From contig CAIZOZ010000043.1 of assembly GCA_903934745.1 (NCBI GenBank), positions 1 through 17,747 on the forward strand: 17,747 nucleotides of DNA, in the 5' to 3' direction. The position numbers and the translations under genes are program-made. Below the pieces are notes generated by a model. The model made no database searches, was not told the origin of the DNA, and worked only from the letters and a program-made list of their open reading frames with translations. Shown here one piece after another: positions 1-7,463 of this stretch; the first letter of the stretch is position 1; each line of letters opens with the position of its first letter. Origin of the DNA: an uncultured cyanobacterium (lineage in GTDB: Bacteria; Cyanobacteriota; Cyanobacteriia; PCC-6307; Cyanobiaceae).

Positions 1-1160
1 GGCTCGAGCCGGAAGGCTTTCACCAGGGTGCTGCGCAAGCCCAGGCGCTGGCGCAACTCGGCACCGCTGAGCTCCAGGCTGCCGGCCGGTCCGATCACCC
101 GAGCCCGCCGGATGCGCCCGGTGCGACTGACCGCAAGCACATCGATGCGGCTGACCCCGGCGGTCTCGCGGAAGACACGGCGCAGCTGGTCGGGTTCGAT
201 CCGCTGCTGCCACTGGCGCATCGGAGAACGCTGATCAAAATCGGGCACGCTCACCAGATACGGCAGCTGCCGGCTCCAGACCTCGCCACTGTTCTCGGTG
301 TTGCCACCGCTGCTGCTGTGGAACACGGCATTGATCAGCACATTGCCCTGCATCAACACCTGGGAGCGGGTGCTGGCCACCGCCGAGCGCGTGGAGTCCG
401 TTTCCGAGGCCACGCCCCGGTACACCTGGCTGTCCACAGTGGCCTTGAGATCGAACAGCGCCTTCGGCTTGAGCTGGCTGATGGCATAGGTGCGGGCGGC
501 CACCGCCTGGGCCCGCAGGGCCGCCTGCGGCCAGGCGGCCGGCATTTCACTGCCCACCACGCTGGGCAGATAGCGCTCCAGCGGCAACTGGTTGATCACC
601 AGCAAGCGACCATCGCCCCCGGCTCTGACCTGCAGCCGGCCGCGATAGAGCTGCCCCTCCACCATCACCAGGGCCGAGCGGCCCGGAGCCGGTAAAGGCA
701 CGATCCAGAGATCACCCTGGAGCGGCAGCAGCGTCTCGCCAACGCCAGCGGCGCCGGCCATCACCACCACCAAGGCGCCCTGCTGCTGACGTAACGCGAA
801 GGGCTGCTCGGCCGCGATCAGGCCCACCGGGCTCCCCTCGGCATCGGCCAATTGCAGCGGGGCCGCTGCTGCTGCCAGCGCCAGGCTGGCCTGCTGGCGG
901 ATCAGCACCCGGACCAGCGGCGGCGCCTCCGCGGGCACCGCCGAGGCGGCAGCCACGGATGGCCGCGGCGAGCCCGCCGTTACCGCCTGCACCAGGGGCA
1001 GCCGTGGCGCTGCGGCCCCGGCCAGAACCAAGCCGGCCCCGGCCAGGACAAAACCGGCTCCGCCCAGGCCAACACCAGCCGCGGCCAGGCGGGGACCAGT
1101 CGCCGTCAGGCAACGAAGCACCAAGGACAGGCCAAGGCGCCGAGGGCCGAGGGAGGACAT
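1..1160 (-). CDS. SpoIID/LytB domain-containing protein, C-terminus outside the window
   Basis: The SpoIID/LytB family includes lytic transglycosylases that cleave denuded peptidoglycan glycan strands, and relatives are common in cyanobacteria. 386 residues are visible from ATG 1160 and the frame stays open to base 1, so the C-terminal part is missing. Residues 1-50 form a basic then hydrophobic segment, probably a signal or membrane anchor, that consists largely of a four-times repeated heptapeptide. The recognisable domain starts near residue 185: LLVINQLPLERYLPSVVGSE, with E206 in the place of the family's catalytic glutamate, then the AALRAQAVAARTYA helix and a FHSSSGGNTE motif at about 280-289. 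There is no clear Shine-Dalgarno sequence before the ATG. The gene is divergent from RNase Z. The family assignment is firm; the substrate and the enzymatic activity in this organism are inferred. Confidence 0.87.
   Translation of the reverse strand, partial: MSSLGPRRLGLSLVLRCLTATGPRLAAAGVGLGGAGFVLAGAGLVLAGAAAPRLPLVQAVTAGSPRPSVAAASAVPAEAPPLVRVLIRQQASLALAAAAAPLQLADAEGSPVGLIAAEQPFALRQQQGALVVVMAGAAGVGETLLPLQGDLWIVPLPAPGRSALVMVEGQLYRGRLQVRAGGDGRLLVINQLPLERYLPSVVGSEMPAAWPQAALRAQAVAARTYAISQLKPKALFDLKATVDSQVYRGVASETDSTRSAVASTRSQVLMQGNVLINAVFHSSSGGNTENSGEVWSRQLPYLVSVPDFDQRSPMRQWQQRIEPDQLRRVFRETAGVSRIDVLAVSRTGRIRRARVIGPAGSLELSGAELRQRLGLRSTLVKAFRLE
1014..1097 (-). repeat. Four imperfect 21-bp tandem repeats inside the SpoIID/LytB gene
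   Basis: The units are 1014-1034, 1035-1055, 1056-1076 and 1077-1097. The first two differ at only a few bases (ggccccggccagaaccaagc against ggccccggccaggacaaaac); the other two are more diverged. Read on the minus strand they encode GPRLAAA, GVGLGGA, GFVLAGA and GLVLAGA, which together form most of the hydrophobic N-terminal segment of the protein (residues 22-49). Confidence 0.85.
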
Positions 1161-1277
1161 CAGGAAGCGGCGACAGCGGCACCAGACTCACCATTGTGAC
1201 CACGCCTGGACATCCAGGCCACTGGCCAGCCCCACCCAGCCGCCGTGACAACATGCGGCGCAGCAAGCAGCGGGGCC

Positions 1278-2240
1278 GTGCAGGTCACCTTTCTGGGCAC
1301 GAGCTCGGGCGTTCCAACCCGCGCTCGCAATGTTTCGGCCGTCGCCCTACGGCTGCCACAACGGGCCGAGCTCTGGCTGTTCGATTGCGGCGAAGGCACC
1401 CAGCACCAGTTTCTGCGCAGTGATCTGCGGGTCTCCCAGCTGCGGCGCATCTTCGTCACCCACATGCATGGCGACCATGTCTTCGGCCTGCCCGGCCTGC
1501 TGGCCAGCCTGGGACTGGCGGGGGTGAGCAAGGGGGTGGATCTCTACGGCCCCGATCCGCTGCGCGAATTCCTCGATGGGGCGCTGCGCACCTCCTCCAC
1601 CCGCATCGGCTACCCGCTACGCACCCATCGGGTGCGGGAAGCGGCCCACAGCGGCGCCCTCGTGCTCGACGACGACGACCTGACCGTGCGCTGCACCCCC
1701 CTGAACCACCGGGTACCGGCCTACGCCTACCGGGTGGATCAGAAGCCTCGGCCCGGGCGCTTCGACGTGGCCATGGCCAAGCAGCTGCAGATTCCGCCCG
1801 GGCCGATCTACGCCGAACTCAAGGCCGGCCGCACGGTCTGCCTCGACGACGGCCGTGTGATCCGTGGTGAGGCCCTCTGCGGTCCGCCCCGGCCTGGCTG
1901 CAGCATCGTGTATTGCACCGACACCGTGTTCAGCGAGGCGGCGGTGGAACTGGCCCGCGGCGCCGATCTGCTGATCCACGAATCCACCTTCTGCCACGCC
2001 GAAGCGGAGCTGGCGATCGCGCGGCAGCACTCCACCAGCACGATGGCCGCCCAGACGGCCCTGGAAGCCGGCGTCAAGCGCCTGGTGCTCACCCATCTCA
2101 GTCCGCGCTACATCAGCGGCAATGCCATGACTCCCGACGACCTGGTGGCCGAAGCGCGGGCGATTTTCCCCGAGACCCAGGTAGCCAAGGATTTCCTCAG
2201 CATCGATGTGATCGCGGCTGAACCGCCGGAGCAGGGCTGA
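1278..2240 (+). CDS. rnz: Ribonuclease Z (tRNA 3'-end endonuclease)
   Basis: RNase Z is a zinc-dependent metallo-beta-lactamase-fold endonuclease that removes 3' trailers from tRNA precursors. This matters here because the tRNA-Val gene in the window carries no encoded CCA. From GTG 1278 the protein is 320 residues, normal for the family. It opens with the typical strand VQVTFLGTSSGVPTRARN, followed by FDCGEGTQHQ, the zinc motif HMHGDH (residues 62-67), a YCTDT strand with its metal-binding aspartate, HESTF, and the late motif LTHLSPRY. An in-frame ATG at 1245 would add 11 residues not expected in the family, so GTG 1278 is preferred, although neither start has a strong ribosome site. psbV follows 96 bases downstream on the same strand. 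Confidence 0.95.
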   Translation: MQVTFLGTSSGVPTRARNVSAVALRLPQRAELWLFDCGEGTQHQFLRSDLRVSQLRRIFVTHMHGDHVFGLPGLLASLGLAGVSKGVDLYGPDPLREFLDGALRTSSTRIGYPLRTHRVREAAHSGALVLDDDDLTVRCTPLNHRVPAYAYRVDQKPRPGRFDVAMAKQLQIPPGPIYAELKAGRTVCLDDGRVIRGEALCGPPRPGCSIVYCTDTVFSEAAVELARGADLLIHESTFCHAEAELAIARQHSTSTMAAQTALEAGVKRLVLTHLSPRYISGNAMTPDDLVAEARAIFPETQVAKDFLSIDVIAAEPPEQG

Positions 2241-2336
2241 GCCTGCAACAGTTCCTGTGATTCCCCAGCGGGGGACCCATCGGCCGTGATACAAGGTCTC
2301 AGTCGCGGTCTCACCGCCATTTCACCGGCTTCTTCC

Positions 2337-2849
2337 ATGGCCCCTTTCCTTCGCTCCGCCCTTCGAGCCGCAGCCCGGATCCTGCTGATTCTGCCCCTGG
2401 CGTTGCTGGTCTGTTTCGCTGGCCCTGCCAACGCCGCCCAGTGGAGCAGCGAGCAGCTCACCGTGCCATCCGCCGTCGATGGCACCCTCGTCACCCTCAG
2501 CGAAAAGGACGTCAAAGCCGGTCGCAAACTGTTCAACACCAGCTGCGGCACCTGTCACGCCGGCGGGATCACCAAGACCAACCAGAACGTGGGCCTCGAC
2601 CCCGAAACCCTGGCCCTGGCCACCCCGCCGCGGGATTCGATCGACTCGCTGGTCGACTACCTCAAGGATCCCACCTCCTATGACGGCGAGTACAGCATCT
2701 CCGACGTGCACCCCAGCCTGCGCAGCAGCGATGTGTTCGTGCAGATGCGCAACCTCGATGACGACGACCTCCGTCTGATCGCCGGCTACATCCTGGTGGC
2801 TCCCAAGGTGCAAGGTCTGCAGTGGGGCGGCGGCAAGATCTACTTCTGA
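2337..2849 (+). CDS. psbV: Photosystem II cytochrome c-550 (extrinsic PsbV)
   Basis: PsbV is a lumenal extrinsic haem protein that stabilises the manganese cluster and chloride requirement of photosystem II. The 170-residue precursor from ATG 2337 has an N-terminal signal peptide (basic residues, then LLILPLALLVCFAGP) with a likely cut after ANA at residue 33, leaving a 137-residue mature form, the usual size. The CGTCH haem site lies at C70, C73 and H74, which become C37, C40 and H41 in mature numbering. H125 becomes H92, the known second axial ligand, so the predicted cleavage fits. The tail LQWGGGKIYF is characteristic. A GTG at 2286 would add 17 residues ahead of the signal peptide and is less likely. 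A clear terminator lies about 90 bases downstream. Confidence 0.97.
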   Translation: MAPFLRSALRAAARILLILPLALLVCFAGPANAAQWSSEQLTVPSAVDGTLVTLSEKDVKAGRKLFNTSCGTCHAGGITKTNQNVGLDPETLALATPPRDSIDSLVDYLKDPTSYDGEYSISDVHPSLRSSDVFVQMRNLDDDDLRLIAGYILVAPKVQGLQWGGGKIYF

Positions 2850-2941
2850 TCCTCCGCTCGTTTCGATTCGGTGGCCGTAGCAGAGCCCCAGGGCTGAGGC
2901 GATCAGGAGCGATCCCCGGCCCTCCGCTCCAATCCCGCACC

Positions 2942-2966
2942 GGCCCTCTCAGGGGGCCTTTTTTTT
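2942..2966 (+). terminator. Intrinsic terminator after psbV
   Basis: GGCCCT (2942-2947) can pair with GGGGCC (2953-2958) using one G-T pair, leaving a five-base loop, and a run of eight T follows at once (2959-2966). The orientation and position suit termination of psbV transcripts. Confidence 0.88.
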
Positions 2967-3299
2967 GCATCCGCATCCCCGGGGCCATGCCGCCCAAGCC
3001 CACAGACACCAAGGCAGGGGCACCCGCCCTGGCGGGGCAGCTCCTGATCCAGAGGGGTTCCGTACAGGACCCCAAACCACCAGAGCACCGCAGCCGAGGG
3101 CTCCAGCAAGACCCGGGGGACGGCACCGGCGACGCGATCCGACGCGCTGGAAGCGCCGCAGGGAAAGGTGCCCTGGGCAGCCGGCCACGGCAGGATCGGT
3201 GGTCGGCTTCAGAACGCAGCAGCTGCTCGCGGCGCTGAACACCTGCTGCGGTTGACCGAATCAAGCAACAATCGCGGCACTTGCAGGCGACCTCCCAGC
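2967..3299. other. Gene-free spacer between the psbV terminator and the leftward small gene
   Basis: I see no convincing gene here on either strand. The open frames have arginine/proline/serine-rich translations typical of antisense or noncoding high-GC sequence. The only structure noted is a GC-rich inverted repeat at 3023-3036 (CCCGCC / GGCGGG), which has too small a loop and no T-run to be a terminator. No clear terminator for the leftward gene ending at 3300 was seen. Confidence 0.6.
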
Positions 3300-3692
3300 T
3301 CAGAGCGCCCGCTGGGGGGGTACCGGGGTCGGTGGCGTGAGATTGCACGGCTCCATCGAGGCCGGCTGCTTGCTGTACCACCACTCCTGCAGGGCCGGTG
3401 CCAGGCGCTGCGGGAACAGGGTGATCACCGTGCGCGTCGGCCGGGCTCCGGGCTGGAGCAGCTCAATCGCATAAGAGGGGCAACGGCGGGCCGCCAGATC
3501 GGCCACAAAGCGGCGACCGACCCGGCGCCAGCTGGGCTCCTTGCTGCGCCAGGCCAGGCGGCAGCAGGGCCAGGGCAACTCCTCCCGATCAAACAGGCGG
3601 CAGCAGGGTCCGAGCACGCGATAGCTGTACTGGCCGCCGGGACTGACCTGCTCGCTGCCGGACACCAGCACGGAATGCACCTGGACGGACAT
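3300..3692 (-). CDS. Hypothetical protein of 130 residues, downstream of ferredoxin
   Basis: I do not recognise a family. The protein from ATG 3692 has alternating hydrophobic and charged segments that look like a folded soluble protein: VQVHSVLVSGSEQVSPGGQY at the N-terminus, a PWPCCRLAWR stretch near residue 45, RRFVADLAARRCPSY in the middle, and a C-terminal half with LFPQRLAPALQEWWY before a proline-rich tail. There is no signal peptide or membrane segment. It lies 133 bases behind the ferredoxin gene on the same strand. A GTG at 3797 in the same frame would add 35 residues that read through the terminator hairpin and look noncoding, so ATG 3692 is preferred. That ATG sits only two bases after the terminator T-run, an odd arrangement that leaves the start uncertain. 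The call rests on codon composition and residue pattern only. Confidence 0.62.
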   Translation of the reverse strand: MSVQVHSVLVSGSEQVSPGGQYSYRVLGPCCRLFDREELPWPCCRLAWRSKEPSWRRVGRRFVADLAARRCPSYAIELLQPGARPTRTVITLFPQRLAPALQEWWYSKQPASMEPCNLTPPTPVPPQRAL

Positions 3693-3693
3693 C

Positions 3694-3716
3694 AAAAAGC
3701 CACCCCGCAGGGTGGC
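3694..3716 (-). terminator. Intrinsic terminator downstream of ferredoxin, abutting the next start codon
   Basis: On the minus strand, GCCACCC and GGGTGGC form a perfect 7-bp stem with a 4-base loop (3699-3716), followed by five T (3698-3694). It lies 110 bases after the ferredoxin stop codon. Its T-run ends two bases before ATG 3692 of the next gene, so it could act as an attenuator as well as the ferredoxin terminator. Confidence 0.75.
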
Positions 3717-3825
3717 AGAGAAAATCGATGGAAGGATGGGTTCAGAGGCCACAACAGCACCCCAGGGCTTGCAGGGAGCTGGCAGAAGCCAGACCACCCT
3801 GGGGATCGAGCAGCGGCAACCGGAC

Positions 3826-4125
3826 TCAGTAGAGCTCTTCTTCGGCGTGGGTCTTGATGGTCACGTCGGAGGTGGGGTAGGCCACGCAGGTGAGCACGAA
3901 ACCGGCCTCGATCTGGTCGTCGTCGAGGAAGCTCTGATCCGACTGATCGACGGTGCCGGAGGTCAGCTTGCCGGCGCAGGTGGAACAGGCACCAGCGCGG
4001 CAGGAGTAGGGCAGATCAATGCCCTGCTCCTCAGCAGCATCGAGGATGTACTGGTCATCAGGAACCTCGATCGTCTTGTTGAGGCCTTCGCTCTCATTGA
4101 CGAGGGTGACCTTATAGGAAGCCAT
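3826..4125 (-). CDS. petF: Plant-type [2Fe-2S] ferredoxin
   Basis: This soluble electron carrier takes electrons from photosystem I and passes them to FNR, ferredoxin:thioredoxin reductase, nitrite reductase and others. The 99-residue length and sequence are those of cyanobacterial photosynthetic ferredoxin I. The cluster ligands are visible as C42, C47, C50 (in YSCRAGACSTCAG) and C80 (in FVLTCVAYP), with the acidic C-terminus THAEEELY used for partner docking. It lies 143 bases downstream of prmA on the same strand, far enough for its own promoter, and is followed by an intrinsic terminator, so it is probably mostly monocistronic. The symbol petF (also fdx) is assigned by resemblance; which paralogue it is in this genome cannot be told from one window. 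Confidence 0.95.
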   Translation of the reverse strand: MASYKVTLVNESEGLNKTIEVPDDQYILDAAEEQGIDLPYSCRAGACSTCAGKLTSGTVDQSDQSFLDDDQIEAGFVLTCVAYPTSDVTIKTHAEEELY

Positions 4126-4268
4126 GGAAGAGATTGGGGCTCACAGGGACCCGGTGGCCAGGGACCTGTAGGACCCGCCCTTCCTACATCCGACAGGGGG
4201 CATTCCCGGCGATCTGGGGCCCGCAGCCTGGGAAGGCCAATCAAACGCAGGGCACTGATCAGCGTGTC

Positions 4269-5258
4269 TTATGCAACAGCCCCGCTCCGCCGGATCGTCA
4301 TCAGCCCCCAGGGCTCCTGTCGAGCCGTCAGCTCGGCGTGCCAGCCAACCGCCGCCAGCGCCTGGATCAGGGCCGGCGCCTGATCCACCAGCAGGCCGCT
4401 CAGCAGCCCCACACCAGCCGCCGCCAGCACCGTCTCGAAAGCCGGCGCCAGCGCCTCGATCACCGGCGCCAGGATGTTGCAGAGCAGCAGATCAGCAGGT
4501 CGCTCGGCCAGCAACTCGGCCAGCGCCTCCACCGAGCCCTGGGCCATCGTCAGCGACAGCCCGTTGAGGCGGGCGTTGTCGCCACTGGCCAGCACCGCCA
4601 GCGAATCGATGTCGGTGGCGGCCACCGAGGCCGCCCCCAGCCGCATTGCGGCCAGGCCCAGGACACCGCTGCCGCTGCCCAGATCGGCCACCCGCAGCCC
4701 CGCCAGCCCCGATCCGGTGGCGGCCAGGTGCTCGAGGGCCTCCAGACAGAGGCGGGTGGTGGGATGGCTGCCGGTGCCGAAGGCACTGCCCGGATCGATG
4801 CGGATCACCAGCCGCTCGGCGTATTCCGCCGGGAGCTCCAGCCAGGCGGGCAGGATCAGCAAACGCTCACCCACCGGATCGGCTTGCCAGTGCTGTTTCC
4901 AGCTCAGGCTCCAGTCCTCGTCGCTCTGCTGCTGCCAGAGCAGCGGTGGCAAGGCCAGAGCAAACGGTTCACCGAGGGGGGCCAGGGCCGTCGCCAGGGC
5001 CAGCCGCTGGAGATCGGGCCAGTCGATGTCCGGCAGCCAGGCGAGCAGCTGCCGTTGCCGGGGTGTCTCGGGGTGATGGCGCAGGGCCACCCGGGAGATG
5101 CCGAGGCTCTGCAGTTTCCAGAGCAGTGATTCCTCCAGCTCCGGCGGGCAAGCCATCTCCAGCCGCCACCAGCCCGGAGCCCCGGCCGAACCGGCGGGGC
5201 TGGCTGCCGGCATCGCTGCGGGCGCGGGAACGGCCCCAGGGCCAGGTGAGACCCCCAT
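4269..5258 (-). CDS. prmA: Ribosomal protein L11 methyltransferase
   Basis: PrmA uses S-adenosylmethionine to trimethylate ribosomal protein L11. The 329-residue protein carries the family signature IDPGSAFGTGSHPTTRLCLE at about residues 154-173, the SAM-binding loop VADLGSGSGVLG (190-201), the acidic end of the second strand ATDID (214-218), and the LLLCNILAPVI segment (257-267) that holds the asparagine of the catalytic region. The first 28 residues are alanine/proline/glycine-rich and precede the conserved WWRLEM start, so they may be a lineage-specific extension; an ATG at 5213 is an alternative. The chosen ATG overlaps the serA stop by one base (TGATG), which suggests translational coupling to serA. 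Confidence 0.94.
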   Translation of the reverse strand: MGVSPGPGAVPAPAAMPAASPAGSAGAPGWWRLEMACPPELEESLLWKLQSLGISRVALRHHPETPRQRQLLAWLPDIDWPDLQRLALATALAPLGEPFALALPPLLWQQQSDEDWSLSWKQHWQADPVGERLLILPAWLELPAEYAERLVIRIDPGSAFGTGSHPTTRLCLEALEHLAATGSGLAGLRVADLGSGSGVLGLAAMRLGAASVAATDIDSLAVLASGDNARLNGLSLTMAQGSVEALAELLAERPADLLLCNILAPVIEALAPAFETVLAAAGVGLLSGLLVDQAPALIQALAAVGWHAELTARQEPWGLMTIRRSGAVA

Positions 5259-6844
5259 CAGAGGGTGACCGGATGGGCTTCCTGGATGCCGTTGATCTGA
5301 TGGATCGTGGCCAGGAGGCTGGGGGGAATCGGATCGTCGAGGCTCAGCACCATCACGGCATCACCACGCACGATGCGACGTCCCACCTGCATCGAGGCGA
5401 TGTTGACGTTGTGCTCACCAAGCACCGAACCCAGCTGGCCGATGATGCCGGGCATGTCCCGGTGACGGGTGAACAGCATGTGGCGGCTGGGGGCCACGTT
5501 CACTGGGAACTCATCGATGGTGGTGACCCGCAGTTCGCCGTCGGCGAACACGGCGCCGGTGACGCTGTGGCTGCCCTTGCTGCCGCGGCAGCTGAGCTGC
5601 AGCGAGCCGCCGGCAAAGTCGCGGCTGGACTCATCCTTCACCTCGAGCACATGGATACCGCGCTCCTTGGCCTCCAGGCCGGCATTCACGTAGTTGATGC
5701 TGTCGCCGAGAGCCGTGGAGAGGATGCCCTTGAGCGAGGCCACCACCAAGGGCTGGGCCGGGAGGGTGGCGAACTCACCCTGGAGGCGCACCTCCAGTTC
5801 GCTGATCTGACCGCCCGCCAGCTGGCTGAGCAGCTGACCCAGGGTTTCGGCCAGCTGCAGATGGGGCTTGAGCTGCTCCATCAGCTCGGCGTTGAGGCCG
5901 GGGATGTTGACGGCGCTACGGGCGGGCAAGCCCAGCAGTACGTCGCGGATCTGCTCGGCCACATCGATCGCCACATTCTCCTGGGCCTCTTCGGTGGAGG
6001 CGCCCAGGTGGGGGGTGAGGATCAGCCGCTCGGTGACGGCCCGCAGCGGCGAATCGGCCGCCAGGGGCTCCTTGGCAAACACATCGAGAGCAGCGCCGGC
6101 GATCACGCCGTTCTCCACCGCCTCCGCCAGGGCCGCCTCGTCGACGATGCCGCCGCGGGCGCAGTTCACCAGGCGGGCCGTCGGCTTCATCGTGCGCAGC
6201 AGCTCGGCGTTCACCAGGTTTTCGGTGTCCGGCGTGCGCGGCAGGTGCAGGGTGATGTAGTCGGCTTCGGCGAACAGCTGGGGCATAGGCAGCAACCGCA
6301 CCTGCATCTGCTGGGCCCGCTCCGGCGACACGAACGGGTCGTAGGCCGCCACATCCATGCCCATCGCCCGGGCGACGCGGGCCACATGGGAGCCGATCTT
6401 GCCGAGCCCCACCACGCCGAGCACCTTTTTGTAGAGCTCGTTGCCCACATAGGTCTTGCGGTCCCAGCCGCCGGCCATGGTGCTGGCGTGGGCATGGGGC
6501 ACGTGGCGCGACAGCGCCAGCATCAGCGCCAGGGCTTGCTCAGCCGCCGCGATCGTGTTGCCCTCGGGCGAATTCACCACGATCACGCCGCGCCGGGTGG
6601 CGGCAGGCACATCAACGTTGTCGACCCCGACCCCGGCCCGGCCGATGATGCGCAACTTGGTGGCAGCCTCGATCACGTCGGCCGTCACCTGGGTGCCGGA
6701 GCGGATCATCAGGCCGTCGTAGTCGCCGATGATCGCCTTGAGCTCCTCGGGCGGCAGCCCGGTGCGCACATCCACCTGGGCCACCTGGGCGAGGATGTCG
6801 ATCCCCGTTTGATCAATGGGATCGGAAACCAGAACCTTTGTCAT
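5258..6844 (-). CDS. serA: D-3-phosphoglycerate dehydrogenase
   Basis: SerA oxidises 3-phosphoglycerate to 3-phosphohydroxypyruvate with NAD, the first committed step of phosphorylated serine synthesis. The protein is 528 residues, the length of the long SerA type. The nucleotide-binding motif is GVVGLGKIG (143-151), and the catalytic residues are R230 (NCARGG), E259 (FAKEPL) and H279 (TPHLGAS). An intervening ASB-type domain spans roughly 310-445, and a C-terminal ACT domain covers about 457-528 (HRDMPGIIGQLGSVLGEHNV), which in relatives binds serine for feedback control. The start at ATG 6844 gives the expected MTKVLVSDPID; a longer frame reaching 7564 only reads the antisense of the neighbouring gene. 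It is divergent from the gene at 6956 and overlaps prmA by one base. Confidence 0.97.
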   Translation of the reverse strand: MTKVLVSDPIDQTGIDILAQVAQVDVRTGLPPEELKAIIGDYDGLMIRSGTQVTADVIEAATKLRIIGRAGVGVDNVDVPAATRRGVIVVNSPEGNTIAAAEQALALMLALSRHVPHAHASTMAGGWDRKTYVGNELYKKVLGVVGLGKIGSHVARVARAMGMDVAAYDPFVSPERAQQMQVRLLPMPQLFAEADYITLHLPRTPDTENLVNAELLRTMKPTARLVNCARGGIVDEAALAEAVENGVIAGAALDVFAKEPLAADSPLRAVTERLILTPHLGASTEEAQENVAIDVAEQIRDVLLGLPARSAVNIPGLNAELMEQLKPHLQLAETLGQLLSQLAGGQISELEVRLQGEFATLPAQPLVVASLKGILSTALGDSINYVNAGLEAKERGIHVLEVKDESSRDFAGGSLQLSCRGSKGSHSVTGAVFADGELRVTTIDEFPVNVAPSRHMLFTRHRDMPGIIGQLGSVLGEHNVNIASMQVGRRIVRGDAVMVLSLDDPIPPSLLATIHQINGIQEAHPVTL

Positions 6845-6955
6845 GACCCGGCGTGTGAGGTAGCGCCGCAACGGCGCAGTGAGCAGCAGCGCCCCGAAGG
6901 GCAGGCCGGAGGTGCAGTGTAGAGAGCGACGTCTAGGCCAATCCGGAGGCAGAAA

Positions 6956-7459
6956 GTGACGCTGTGTGTGGTGGTGGTGCTGGATGACCACAAACGCCTG
7001 GAACAACTGCGCCAGCAGCTCGCGGCCCAGCAACCGGCGCCGACCCAGCTGGTGGCGATCGGCAGCGGTGAAACGGCCATGCTCTCGGTGGATCGACTCA
7101 ATCCAGCCACGGCCCGGCGCCAGCGCCAGCGCACCATGGCCCGCTGGCTGATGCCCTTCGGCTTCCTGGCGGGGCTCACCTTCACCCAGATCACCGATCT
7201 GCACACCTTCGATCTGTTCGGCCCCTGGGGCGAACCGGTGATCGGCGGGCTGCTCGGCATGGGGTCGGGGTTGATGGGCAGCTTTGCGGCGGCGGCCAGC
7301 GTGGTGTCCGAGGAAGAGGACCGGCTGCGGATCCTGCGCAACCGGCTGGAGGAGGGCAACTGGCTGCTGCTGCTCGAGCAGGCCAGCGGCCAGGAGGTGC
7401 CCTGGAGCCTGGTGCAACAGGCCCGCCCCAAAGCGGTGATTCGCCTCGGGGAGGACTGA
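6956..7459 (+). CDS. Small membrane protein with glycine-rich hydrophobic hairpin, function unknown
   Basis: I do not recognise a named family. The 167-residue protein has a short soluble N-terminal part (LCVVVVLDDHKRLEQLRQQL), a basic patch ATARRQRQRTMAR (51-63), and two hydrophobic segments, about 62-78 and 94-117. The second is rich in spaced glycine and alanine (IGGLLGMGSGLMGSFAAAAS), a glycine-zipper-like pattern. A charged and then amphipathic C-terminal part follows (EEEDRLRILRNRLEEGNWLL). The start at GTG 6956 is supported by a GGAGG at 6945-6949, six bases ahead. The next gene begins four bases after its stop, so the two are probably one transcript. It shares a 111-base divergent region with serA. 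The membrane location is inferred from hydrophobicity. Confidence 0.85.
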   Translation: MTLCVVVVLDDHKRLEQLRQQLAAQQPAPTQLVAIGSGETAMLSVDRLNPATARRQRQRTMARWLMPFGFLAGLTFTQITDLHTFDLFGPWGEPVIGGLLGMGSGLMGSFAAAASVVSEEEDRLRILRNRLEEGNWLLLLEQASGQEVPWSLVQQARPKAVIRLGED

Positions 7460-7463
7460 ACCG

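Noticed and set aside
2262..2275. Hairpin TCCCC-agcg-GGGGA between rnz and psbV as a terminator
   Set aside because: The stem is short and no T-run follows, so it is not a convincing intrinsic terminator.
2286..2336. Longer psbV start at GTG 2286
   Set aside because: It would add 17 residues before a complete signal peptide; ATG 2337 gives a precursor whose mature numbering matches the known haem ligands.
4646..6922. A 758-codon rightward open frame antisense to prmA and serA
   Set aside because: It runs opposite to two certain genes, and its translation is rich in histidine, glycine, alanine and glutamine as expected from the antisense of GC-rich codons. No domain is visible.
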